Assembly: GCF_014839805.1 (NCBI RefSeq)
Contig: NC_051130.1
Span: forward strand, 4,650,001-4,714,000
Source: Manduca sexta
Lineage: Eukaryota; Arthropoda; Insecta; Lepidoptera; Sphingidae
Length of the DNA stretch: 64,000 nucleotides
Reading direction: 5' to 3'
Part shown: positions 36,835 to 47,014 of the stretch, piece after piece
How positions within the stretch are numbered: the stretch's first letter is position 1
Layout: each line of letters opens with the position of its first letter
Notes under the pieces: generated by a model
The model's database searches: none
Told to the model about the DNA's origin: nothing
What the model saw: the letters and a program-made list of their open reading frames with translations, nothing else
Made by a program: the position numbers and the translations under genes

Positions 36835-39635
36835 CTAAATATTGTTTTCCTTCGCCGGAGTACTTTCGCGCTGTTTCAACAACTTGCGTCGAATATTCTC
36901 AGAATCCAATAACTTACGCCTTAGTTTTAACATTATAGCGTTATTTCTTTTCTGAAAACAATATGTTACCAATAACATCATGTATTAAATTTGGGTATAA
37001 TAACTCTGTTTTCTTTTTTTTAATTAAGTATTTAAAGTGTAGTTAGCTATTTGCTATCAAGCAATGCTCAAATAATTTAATCAAATAAGTAACGTGGGTA
37101 AACCTGCAGTACAGCACACTCCTGTTCTATAGCCTCGCACTCTGCTTCCACAGCGGCGATTTCCTCGGCCTGTTGTTCATTTTCTAAAGCAATATCTCGT
37201 TCCTTTTGTTTTACCAATTCTTCTACCTTCGCTTCTTTATCTTTTCGATCTTTAAAAAAAGTAGGAGTTTGAAGTAGCTTGCAACACCTGCCTTTATATA
37301 GGTGTAACACGAGCGACTATGCAACTGAAGCAGATCAGTAGAAGACCTTAATGTGCGTAAATTTAACTCATATATGTTGACAGAAACTACGTAGTTGAAA
37401 AGTTTGGCTCCTTATCATTAAACTTCCTAATCAAAGTTTGGCTTTTATAGTGGCTATAACAATAATAAAGTGTTTCGTAAATTTAGAGACAAACAATTTT
37501 TACGGAACTTTCAACTTTTAAAGGCTCTTGAATAATAATTTCAGTTATGTGTTTCTTCTACAAACTTTTTAAAACACTGGCAGAGAGGCATTATGTTTAC
37601 AAAATTATCCAAAAGCAAAAGTTTTTTGTTATATTTTAATAGGTGGTACGTACTTTTAATAGTTGTGAAATTGAAAATATTAAAAACAATCCATAACATA
37701 GATTCGTGAACAATTTTGCAAACCCAACGATGTATTATACGCAATTATTATACTTCAAATATTTGTTGTATATACTACATACCTTTTGCAAAGAGCTCGT
37801 CAAATTTTTCCCTGTGCGTATTCAAATTATCAATGTGAGTTTTGATCTTATTTTTTTCAGTAACACCACAAACATCGATCATTGAAATTTGATGTCTAGC
37901 TTGAATGATTTCTTGTTTTAAATCCTAAAAATGTAGATACCGCAATTTTATTCTCAATATTCTGACACCTACTGGCATTGGCTGACAAAACCGACATCTT
38001 ATGGTGTATTGCGGGACTACCCCTATGTAGAAGATTTGACAATGGAAAATTCTCGAAAGATTTCAATATTTCCAGAAGGTCGTTGAACTCTAGACCCGAT
38101 CCTGATTTACGAGAGAGTTTTCAATGATTCCAGGTCTTTCGACAATGTTCTACATACCGCGAGGGAACACACGGGCGAGTGTATAAGATGTGACTGCCGC
38201 AAACTATGTTTATGTCCACTTCGTGTGGCCACTTGGCTTAAATTAAGGACTGGAGCGTCTAAACCCATCACTCAAAACCTGGTATAATTATTAAGCCGAC
38301 GCTTGTAAGGCTATTAATGTTAGGGCCCGCATAATAAAAGGTCGCATGCCATTCTTGACTGGGACGCGAGCAACTGCGAACTACGAACGACAAGCGAACA
38401 ATGTTAAGGCGATACCTCAAGGTCAATTTTCATACATTTTGTTTCGGCTTTAATCTGGGTAACTAAACAAGTATTGGCAAGTAAAGAATTTAAATTCACG
38501 TCTAGTTAGTGATTAGTTCTCGCAGTTGAAGAAAAATGTAAAAATAATTAATAATCATGGATATTTCTGCCTTTAAAATTTCGTCATATTAAATTTTAAA
38601 GGCCGAAATATCCATGATTATTAATTATTTTACGTTTTTCTTCAACTGCGAGAACTAATCACTAACTAGACGTGAATTTAAATTCTTTACTTGCCAATAC
38701 TTGTTTAGTTACCCAGATTAAAGCCGAAACAAAATGTATGAAAATGGACCTTGAGGTATCGCCTTAAGTGTATTGAATGTGATTGAGTGTTTTTAGTGAT
38801 GTAGTTTTGATTAATACAATGAATAAAATATGAAGGATTGTTTTAGTCTATCATTTGTTGCTGTATTTTATTATTACGATACATAGAAATGGGATAGACA
38901 ATGCCGGTGTTACTAAATTATGTCACAAATTCCAATACACCCAAAATTTGCGTCAGTAAGAGATGAACCGAAGTCATTTCAAAATGATCTGATGAATCTT
39001 TGTCAAGCGACAAAGATCCTCAAGGATTCTCCACCGAGAGCGTTGGTAGGATAAACAACGAGATAAACTGCTACTGAAACATCTGGAGTTTCTAAAGTCT
39101 TTGCACCTAACTTACGTTACCAGAAGTATTATGAACATAATACCTATCACCTAATTCTATAAATCTAAAATAGTTGCGGAATAAAAACCTATTTCCGTGT
39201 TTAAAGGAAAAATATTCCGAATTTGGAATATGATAGGTAATGCGAAATGAAGTAATACAATGGTACTTTACCTATAACTTCATTTTTTGGTATGAAGTAT
39301 GAACGCAGCCGTATATTACTTACCCTATACAAAGCCTCTAAGCTAATATAATGAACGTCTATTTCATTTTATTACCCTTATGTTACCTGCAATTGCTCTT
39401 GTAAAAAAATCTTTTCAAGTTTTATATTTGCAAGCTCGTCATTCATGCAACGCTCTTTAGTGCGTAGTTTAAGAATCTCTCTTTCACTATTCAGTTTCAA
39501 CTTTGTTGCTGTAATAGTATTTAATGTTAATAAAAATAAGAATACATAAAATCACTAAAAATATTTATAAAATAACATTATACCTGATCTTAATTTTAAC
39601 TTCAAAGTGTCGATTATGGTGTTGTCGGTGCACAT
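36835..39635 (-). CDS. Coiled-coil protein of unknown function, 192 residues
   Basis: Five minus-strand exons in transcription order: 39635-39584, 39508-39387, 37924-37783, 37249-37104, 36951-36835. Phases are consistent and the frame closes at 193 codons. An in-frame TAA lies upstream of the chosen ATG. Nearly the whole product is predicted charged alpha-helix with heptad-like spacing (for example EEIAAVEAECEAIEQE around residues 134-149). It has no signal peptide or membrane segment and a basic C-terminus. Such small coiled-coil proteins occur in cilia, centrosomes and kinetochores; I do not recognise the family. The acceptor of exon 4 (tract ...ctttttttAAAG) is AAG and not CAG or TAG, and was chosen because it alone keeps phase next to a good pyrimidine tract. 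Intron 2 contains a palindromic MITE. Convergent with the dynein, divergent from SREK1. Confidence 0.72.
38404..38767. mobile_element. Near-perfect palindromic MITE with TTAA ends, copy 1
   Basis: The element is flanked by TTAA (38404-38407 and 38764-38767). It begins 'ttaaggcgatacctcaaggt' and ends with the reverse complement. Almost its whole length is one inverted repeat with arms of about 175 bp and a spacer of roughly 10 bases near 38586. TTAA target sites suggest mobilisation by a piggyBac-like transposase, but this is inferred. It lies in intron 2 of the coiled-coil gene, so its RNA would form a long hairpin. A second copy is at 51739-52051. Confidence 0.88.
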
Positions 39636-40297
39636 CTTAGTTGTTGTTAAATAAGTATAAGCCTGAGGTACAAGCTCTAAAAACTCTGAAACTGAACGAA
39701 TGTGGACAGTTTAATTTCCCGCCATAATTGTGGTACACTGTAGGAATTGCTAAAACATAATAAGTAGGTAGACGAGAATAAAATTACATAAAATTTTGTT
39801 TTGTTTCAGAGTCTTTTCTTTAATTGAAAAAGTGATAAATACGTGGTGTAAGATGAATAATTATTATACAAATTAACTTTTACAATAATTTTGTCGTTTT
39901 TATAAGCTTTGCCAAGGTAGTTTCATTTTCTTTATAAAGTCGAGTTGGATAGTGGCAGTGAGGCAACATCTGTCTTTCAGATTCTAAATATAGATTATTA
40001 CGAGATAAAGGATCAAATTATACTATGAGATCCTGGTTTAGGATTTAAATTCCGTCGATATATTATAATATTCTAAATTCCGTGTCTGAATTTAGGCGTC
40101 TTTCCGGATGTTTATGGCTTAAGTTTTTTTTTATACTTGGCAATAAAATATGACAAATGTCGTCTTTGCGTCCAAATGCCGTTTCGAGAAAGTGCTTTTG
40201 GTTATAATTGTAACTTTTGCAAAATGTAGTTATTTTTTTTCATCGAATAGTTATTTTATTTATTTCACATGTATAAGTAACATTCAATCCGATATCG
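39636..40297. promoter_or_regulatory. Shared head-to-head promoter region
   Basis: This 662-bp stretch separates the start codons of the minus-strand coiled-coil gene and plus-strand SREK1. It has no other gene. A 'gatatcgatg' motif (DRE-like) immediately precedes the SREK1 ATG. The bidirectional promoter is inferred from geometry alone. Part of it must be 5' UTR on each side. Confidence 0.5.
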
Positions 40298-43200
40298 ATG
40301 TGCAAATCATCGAAAATGGTGTCCGGTAGTACAAGGGTGATACAAGTCACCAACATCGCACCACAAGCGACAAAAGATCAAATGCAGACGCTTTTTGGCT
40401 ACTTGGGTAAAATTGATGACATTAGATTATATCCGACGATTAGAGACGTGTCGTGCCCGGTACAGTCGCGGATATGTTACGTGAAATACTACGATTCTGC
40501 GACAGTGAATGTGGCGCAGCATATGACCAACACGGTGTTCATAGACCGGGCGTTGATCGTGATCCCGGTGCAGTCGGGTGAGATACCGGATGAGCACAGA
40601 GCGCTAGAGATGTCTAGCAATGGGACGCTGGTCCCTGGTTTGAGCACGGTAGAGCCGCGTTTACCGGCACATGTCATAAACACTCTAGACGGTGTCCCGC
40701 CAAATCAAGTAATCCAGTCTCATGACCCTAAAATGGCGGCAGCCGGCGTGCCCGGTTACCCTCCCGTGCCAGCGGCATATGACTCCAGGAAAATAGAAGA
40801 GATCAGAAGAACACTTTTGATTGCTGATGTGGGGTCCCTAACGTCTCAACAACTTATAGACCACTTCTGCCAAGCTGGGGAGGTTAAGTATTTACGATTC
40901 TGTAACCGAGAAGTGGATACATATAAATATGCTCTAATTGAAATGTCTGAACAAGAGAGCCTGGTGAAAGCACTGCAGTTGAATGGTTCCGTTATTGATG
41001 GACAAATCATTAAGGTTAGAATTGTAATTTACTTTATCATATTCAAATAGGAAAACACTATACACTTATTTTGACATTGAGTTAATAAATATGAAACCAC
41101 TTACTTATCTTTACCTTCGGTAATATTGTGCCAAATATTGTCTAGTATGAATATTCTCACCAAAAATATCTGATTTACTACTTTGTTTTATGATGATTTT
41201 GTAAATTGGGAATATAGTGTACATCTTTTTCTGACTAAGTAATTTTGCAGCTGCGACTAATTCTCAGAGCAGTAACAGTAGCATTAGGGTGTATCAAATT
41301 AAAATGACTTTTTATTTATGTTTATTTTGTTTGATAATTACCCTTTTTACATCTACAGATTTGTTTTTAAGAACATAAATATGTGGCTTCGTTTAGTAAC
41401 ACAGTGGCGTAAAGACCTTGTATATATGTGTGCATGAACAGTTGATTTTATACTTTGGCAGAAAGGAAACATTATAATAGAGATGTCTCTTATATATTGT
41501 CTAAGTAATAAGTCAGATTATCTCATAAATTATTCATATATAAATAGTATACAGTATGGCATTAATTAACTGAATGACCAAATAACCAAACACCTAGTTC
41601 TTATCAAATAGTATCAAATATTTGATCTGAAAAATTGCTTAATATAGGCATAAGACAAATTGAGAACTTCTTTAAAGGTTACAATATTGGTTTAACATGT
41701 TTTGTTCCTTAAGCTAGTCATAGTTTATTTCCTACTTACCACTCTGATGAATGATGTTCATATTATGAATGTATGATTTTATCAGTATACATAAAAGTAT
41801 ACAATTCAATTATCTGAATAAACCAGTTGTCTGAACACCCATGTCACCCAATAAATTTGGTAAATCAACACTACTGCATCCTCTATTGTTGTGTATTTTC
41901 ATTGTTATTATTATACTAATCAGCTAATACCTAAGTCAGGAATTAAATGAAACAATTTTTTTTTCATAGGTGCTTCATGCCACTCAAGCTATTTGCAAGC
42001 CACAGACCAAAAGCAATGAGGCAGCACAGCGAGAAATAGAAGAGGCCATGTGCCGAGTGAAGGAAGCCCAGAATCTTATTTCTGCAGCTATTGATCCAGT
42101 TATTGGATTACTTTCAAAGGACAAGAGGAGGTGAGTTACTCTTGTGAGCATTATTTCTAGCCTTGCAATCTTAAGACTACTGCTAGAAGATTTCATTTTG
42201 ATGAATCATTATCATCTAACATAAACTGCAGTGTTATAACTAATTATGGAAGTTTTAACAAGATACAAAATCCTAGCACAGGATCTGTATATGATATTAT
42301 TTGTCTTTAGTAGTAAAATTGATTGTACTTATGTATACTATGTAATGCATTCCCTCAGGACTCGGTCCCGATCGCGTTCGCGCCGCCGCTCTCGCTCTCG
42401 GTCGCGGCGCTCGCGCTCTCGTCACAGGAGCAAGCGGTCCCGTTCCCGCTCCAGGCACCGCTCCCGACGTTCCCGCTCGCGGCACAGGCATCGCACTAGG
42501 TATTGTACAATATACATTTATAAAGTTTAAGGCAATATTTTTTAAATGTAATATTGACACTATGATGTTCACATCAATGGCCTATGCGTTGATATTTAAT
42601 TGACTAGAATGAGTTTCGTAAAAACAGCTAAGCTGTACTTGAGGACATTTACTTAATAATTGAATCATACTTTTTAAATAGTTAATTTAACCTTATTACT
42701 TTAACACAAATGTTTGTTACAGGTCGCGGTCTCGACATCGCAGCACACGTCGTTCACGCTCCCGGTCGCGCCATCGGAGTTCGCGTTCTAAACGCGACCG
42801 TTCCCGAGACAAAGACCGCGATAAGGAGCGCGACAAGGATCGTGATAAAGACAAGGATCGCGAGAAAGACCGTGATAAGGATAAAGACCGGGATCGTGAT
42901 CGCAAGGAGAAGAGCTCTAAAGACAAGGATAAGGATAAAAAAGAAAAGTCCAAAAGTCCACCCAAAGAGATTGAGAAGAATGATAAAGAAGAAACTAAAG
43001 TAGATAACGTTGAATCAAACGGTACCGGCTCTGAAGAAAAGTCTAAAGCCTCGACCCCAGTGGACGATAAAGAAAAGGAACCTGAAAAGGAAAAGGAAAA
43101 AGAGAAGGAGAGGTCGCCGTCTAAGTCGTCAAAGAGGGAACGCTCAAAGTCGCGCGAACGTAAGAGGGATCGCTCCAGGTCGCGGCGCCGGTCTCGATCG

Positions 43201-43596
43201 CGCTCACGGAGAAAGCGCTCTCGTTCGCGAAGAAAATCACGATCCAGGGAACGGAAGAAGTCCCGTTCGAGAGACAGAAAGAGGTCTAGATCGAGGAAAC
43301 GCTCAAGATCTAGAGACCGCAAAAGATCTAGGTCTAGAGATAGGAAACGCACTAGGTCCAGAGAACGAAAACGTTCTAGGTCTCGCGATCGAAAGCGTTC
43401 TCGTTCGGGAAGTCGCCGGTCGAAGAGTCGCTCTCATAGGGATTCTAAAACGCCTCACGATACTAAGTCGCGCGAACTTACTCCTGGCCTGCCACCCATT
43501 CCGGAATCTGACACATCTATTATTGAAAACAAAGCTCCTGACATAATTGATGAAAAGAATTCTCCAGATAATATGGACATTTCTAATTCACCTTAA
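40298..43596 (+). CDS. SREK1: SREK1/Srp54-type SR-related splicing regulator
   Basis: Four exons, 40298-41014, 41970-42130, 42359-42499 and 42723-43596, give 630 residues. RRM1 covers about 12-90 (VIQVTNIAP near the start; then ALIVIPVQSGEIPDEH), as in SRSF11 and SREK1. RRM2 covers about 170-247 (KIEEIRRTLLIADV; GEVKYLRF) and crosses the exon 1/2 junction. The family helix EIEEAMCRVKEAQNLISAAI follows. The remainder is RS/RD/KE-rich, with alternating Arg-Ser and Lys-Glu tracts. Having two RRMs plus the E/K-rich tract points to SREK1 over single-RRM SRSF11; Drosophila Srp54 is the likely counterpart. The protein acts in the nucleus, modulating splice-site choice by binding other SR proteins. 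An alternative start at 40316 would remove six residues. The 3' end is well defined by a poly(A) signal. Divergent partner: the coiled-coil gene. Confidence 0.93.
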
Positions 43597-43713
43597 CTTT
43601 GACATAAGCAAAAGAAAGCGTATTGTAATTATAAGCTCGTTTTATCTGATTTAGTCCTGTGTTAAAATTTATTTTTATCCGACTTCTATGTTCTAGTTCT
43701 AGTTAATATAAGA

Positions 43714-43719
43714 AATAAA
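43714..43719 (+). terminator. Poly(A) signal of SREK1
   Basis: AATAAA lies 118 bp after the SREK1 stop and is followed by the GT/T-rich 'tgttgtcttttattatttgg', a good downstream element. A TIR element begins 39 bp further on. Confidence 0.7.
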
Positions 43720-43757
43720 TGAATTACATAAATGTTGTCTTTTATTATTTGGTATTA

Positions 43758-44350
43758 GTCCATTGAAATGTTACATTTTTTAGGCCTTACCTTGCGTTTT
43801 TTAGAGGACGCAATTTTATTTTTTTTTAAGTGTAGGGGGGATCAGTGTAAAGCTAAAACCAAGTTTGTGGGGTCGCCATCCTTGTCCCACGGCCGCCATC
43901 TTGAAAATAGGGGTTGAAATGGTTTTTACGATGTATATAACTATTTATCTGACAAAAAAAAATTAAAACATTTTTTGTTGCAAATTAAATTCTCTACAAC
44001 TTTGGTCCAGTAACTTTTTTCGTAGAACTATAAATAAAAAAGTTATACGCGAAAATGTTAAGAAATTCAATGTTAAGCAATGTCCATTGCAACGTCATCA
44101 GAACGTGTGTTTATAAGGTTCATAATACTTTTTTTTGTACTCTCATTACGTACAACACAAACCCGCGGTTGTCGGCTTGTACGCGAATTACTTGGATCCT
44201 GAATCGCTTTGGCACAGATGAAGCAATTGTTGTGTTTGATGGCGACCCCACAAACTTGGTTTTAGCTTTACACTGACCCCCCCTACACTTCAAAAAAATA
44301 AAATTGCGTCCTCTAAAAAACGCAACCCCAAAAGTAACTTTTCAATGGAC
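43758..44350. mobile_element. TIR element with TA flanks (Tc1/mariner-like, non-autonomous)
   Basis: Inverted arms of about 115-125 bp (43758-43880 and 44238-44350) begin 'gtccattgaaa' and include 'cgttttttagaggacgcaat', 'gtgtagggggg' and 'agtgtaaagctaaaaccaag' on the left, with the complement on the right. Both ends are flanked by TA, as with Tc1/mariner insertions. The 355-bp centre has no transposase; the open frame at 44055-44276 is internal and not gene-like. Confidence 0.8.
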
Positions 44351-44638
44351 TATATTTCAACATATTTCGTAAGATGCGTATCTGCTATAAAATGTCAGTT
44401 TGATATTTGTTTTCATAAATGAGCGCAATAATTACAACATACCGCCCAATAATTTCATGAGAACAAGCAATTATTGCATATTATTATGCAAAATCATTTA
44501 TACAAAACGCGAACCATCTCTATTTATACATCATTCTGAACAACTATTTCAATGAAAGCACGTTTATTCAATTATGTTTTTAGAAGTTAATTTATAAAAA
44601 GTTAGATATGTTTAATTAGGGTTTGTTATTTATAGTTA

Positions 44639-45646
44639 ATGTTATTACCAACAGTAAGGAAATCAGGTATAATAATGGATAGACCAAACGTGATTTATAT
44701 AGAAAATTCTGACAAGGAATTTCTTCGTCATTCTACTTCAATTGTGTCAGACTTATCTGGAGATCGCCTGAGATGTGGATCAAGAGGCAGGTCTAGAGAT
44801 CGTTCGAGGGACAGATCAAGAGGCAGGTCTAGAGATCGTTCGAGGGACAGATCAAGAGGCAGGTCTAGAGATCGTTCGAGGGGCAGATCCAGAGGCAAGT
44901 CTAGAGATCGTTCGAGGGGCAGATCCAGAGACAAGTCTAGAGATCGTTCGAGGGGCAGATCCAGAAACAAGTCTAGAGATCGTTCGAGGGGCAGATCCAG
45001 AGGCAGGTCTAGAGATCGTTCGAGGGGCAGATCCAGAGGCAAGTCTAGAGATCGTTCGAGGGGCAGATCCAGAGGCAAGTCTGGAGATCGTTCGAGGGGC
45101 AGATCCAGAAACAAGTCTAGAGATCGTTCGAGGGGCAAATCCAGAGGCAAGTCTAGAGATCGTTCGAGGGGCAGATCCAGAGGCAAGTCTAGAGATCGTT
45201 CGAGGGGCAGATCCAGAGGCAGGTCTAGAGATCGTTCGAGGGACAAATCAAGAGGCAGGTCTAGAGATCGTTCGAGGGGCAGATCCAGAGGCAAGTCTAG
45301 AGATCGTTCGAGGGGCAGATCCAGAGGCAAGTCTGGAGATCGTTCGAGGGGCAGATCCAGAGGCAAGTCTAGAGATCGTTCGAGGGGCAGATCCAGAGGC
45401 AAGTCTAGAGATCGTTCGAGGGGCAGATCCAGAGGCAAGTCTGGAGATCGTTCGAGGGGCAGATCCAGAGGCAAGTCTGGAGATCGTTCGAGGGGCAGAT
45501 CCAGAGGCAAGTCTGGAGATCGTTCGAGGGGCAAATCCAGAGGCAAGTCTAGAGATCGTTCGAGGGGCAGATCCAGAGGCAGGTCTAGAGATCGTTCGAG
45601 GGGCAAATCCAGAAGCAAGTTAAGAGATTCTTCGAGAAACAGTTAA
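44639..45646 (+). CDS. Intronless Arg/Ser-repeat protein (12-residue repeats)
   Basis: A 335-residue open frame. Residues 1-51 are non-repetitive (with a second Met at residue 13, giving MDRPNVIYIENSDKEFLRHS). From residue 52 it consists of 12-residue repeats of the type SRDRSRGRSRGK, 23 in a row, then a short tail ending in SRNS. It is strongly basic and low in complexity, like an RS domain. It could act as an RS-type nuclear RNA-binding factor, or as a sperm nuclear basic protein; neither is shown. No RRM or other domain is present and no intron is evident. It lies 1 kb after SREK1, whose RS domain has related dipeptides, but no direct duplication of SREK1 is visible. The frame being open through 23 variable units favours real coding, although the repeat lacks stops in other frames too. 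Confidence 0.5.
   Translation: MLLPTVRKSGIIMDRPNVIYIENSDKEFLRHSTSIVSDLSGDRLRCGSRGRSRDRSRDRSRGRSRDRSRDRSRGRSRDRSRGRSRGKSRDRSRGRSRDKSRDRSRGRSRNKSRDRSRGRSRGRSRDRSRGRSRGKSRDRSRGRSRGKSGDRSRGRSRNKSRDRSRGKSRGKSRDRSRGRSRGKSRDRSRGRSRGRSRDRSRDKSRGRSRDRSRGRSRGKSRDRSRGRSRGKSGDRSRGRSRGKSRDRSRGRSRGKSRDRSRGRSRGKSGDRSRGRSRGKSGDRSRGRSRGKSGDRSRGKSRGKSRDRSRGRSRGRSRDRSRGKSRSKLRDSSRNS
44792..45619 (+). repeat. 36-bp minisatellite, 23 units, perfectly phased
   Basis: The unit starts 'tctagagatcgttcgagggg' and continues 'cagatccagaggcaag'. Unit 1 starts at 44792 and unit 23 at 45584, exactly 22 x 36 bp later, so there are no net indels. Variation is confined to a few positions (tctaga/tctgga, ggcaag/gacaag/aaacaag, ggcag/ggacag/ggcaaa). 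There are no spacers, so this is not a CRISPR array. Confidence 0.95.
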
Positions 45647-46065
45647 GAAGAAAGTTTAGGCGTGATACTGAGCATATATCTACACCGCAAAACACAGTAC
45701 CGTAGCTACAGTTCAATCCCGATAGCTCAGTGTCACAGACAAACCACACAATGCCTTCATTGAATAGCATGTATAAATACAATATGAAAATTTAAAACGG
45801 TAAATTTTGGACTACTAATCATTATTAATTAACTAGGTATATAATATCGCCCTCGAGTTTGCATTTTTTGACCTAATTAGCCATATTTATCATAAAGCAA
45901 ATCTTTTTAAGCCGTGCAAGTGTGTGTGTGTGTGTGTGTGTGTCTCTACAAATGCATTTTTTGACGTAAGTAAAAACAATCCAACAGCTGAGAAAAATGT
46001 TAATATTCGCATAAAGGCCAACGACGTGTAACTGCTGATAAGAGCTTGTAATCCATACTTACACA
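45647..46065. other. Intergenic, with a short dinucleotide repeat
   Basis: No gene is seen between the RS-repeat frame and the small two-exon gene. A (TG)n tract lies at about 45920-45943. The minus-strand open frames here (45585-45782, 45890-46072) have no support. Confidence 0.6.
45920..45943 (+). repeat. (TG)n microsatellite
   Basis: An uninterrupted run of about 12 TG dinucleotides, ending in 'tgtctctaca'. Confidence 0.95.
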
Positions 46066-46488
46066 ATGACAAATAGCGTTATTTATTTCGACGTAATTGA
46101 AATTCAAGTAAGAAGAAATGCCTTGTATAGCGTTAAAACAATTTATCTTTTTATTGTTTCATTCTAAAATATATTCCAGGGAAATGTGACGATTGCCGCG
46201 TATATACATTTTTTTATTCCGGGCAGACTGAAAATCCAGTCAACAATTCACTTGATTAGTGTGGACAGACTTGCAGAGATTATCTCTGAAGCATTTTACG
46301 CAGAAGATATATTTGAATCGACAAGAAGATGGCTTCAACAAGGTGAATCGCCTTATCCTGGATATTGCAGAGCCCCAGGAAGTGGCCAGTGCGTGCCATT
46401 ATTATGTAATTGTGAGAAGTTAATACAAATATGGAATAAAGTTAAATTTACACAGGAGATGCTGAGGAATAGAAACGTGAAAACGTAA
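46066..46488 (+). CDS. Small two-exon gene of unknown function, 116 residues
   Basis: Exon 1 is 46066-46107 (ATG, 14 codons, then GTAAGA). Exon 2 is 46180-46488 (after a good pyrimidine tract and CAG). Both are in phase 0, with a 72-bp intron. The product begins MTNSVIYFDVIEIQ and ends in RNRNVKT. The middle has an amphipathic, acidic stretch (VDRLAEIISEAFYAEDIFES) and then a glycine/cysteine-rich patch with CRAPGSGQCVPLLCNC. The four closely spaced cysteines could bind metal or form disulfides. No signal peptide is obvious. I do not recognise the family. An alternative is that exon 2 belongs to another gene whose first exon lies further upstream. The open exon 2 with strong splice acceptor is better supported than exon 1. 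Confidence 0.55.
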
Positions 46489-47014
46489 TGTTATTTTAAA
46501 ATGTGTGGTATATTTTTTTAATGCGGAATAAGTTATATTCTCTTTTTGCAATCTATTGATAAAATTACATGCTAAGGAATTTTAATTAAATATCACTAAT
46601 AATTATTTTAAAAAGCGTGTGGTATGTAATAAATAGATAATTATTACAAATAAAAACAATTACTCAATATTTGAATCATATTCATATATTTCCTTAAATT
46701 GACCTTCAATGATTACTATTTACAAATTGTGGTCGATGGTTACATACATTTTTCTACATCACTAGTGAGTACACATAGGTCACCCTCGTCATTTTTTTAA
46801 TAAAGAAAACAGCATTAGTTGATGAACTATAATAAAGCTTAAACCATGGTGTATTGCCTACACTTAATTTCTACATTGCAATGATATATCTTACCATGGT
46901 AACTTCAAAAAACTAAAGTATATTGTAATAACGCGTTTTAAGGTTCATATTTGAATATTTTACAGAAAAGCAATGCTGATCATTTATACAGTATGTTCTA
47001 TTTTGGGTTGTAGC
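46489..47014. other. AT-rich 3' flank between two convergent genes
   Basis: No coding sequence is visible. The stretch separates the small plus-strand gene from the stop codon of morgue on the minus strand, and should hold both 3' UTRs. No poly(A) signal could be assigned with confidence. Confidence 0.5.

Noticed and set aside
42717..43352. 211-residue minus-strand frame rich in Arg, Ser, Leu and Asp
   Set aside because: It is the complement of the SREK1 RS/RD/KE repeats, which are stop-poor on both strands.
44055..44276. 73-residue open frame as a transposase remnant
   Set aside because: It is inside a non-autonomous TIR element, partly in the terminal repeat, and shows no DDE/DDD-type motif.
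44792..45619. Regular 36-bp repeat considered as a CRISPR array
   Set aside because: Units are contiguous without spacers, are in a eukaryotic context, and encode an in-frame peptide repeat.
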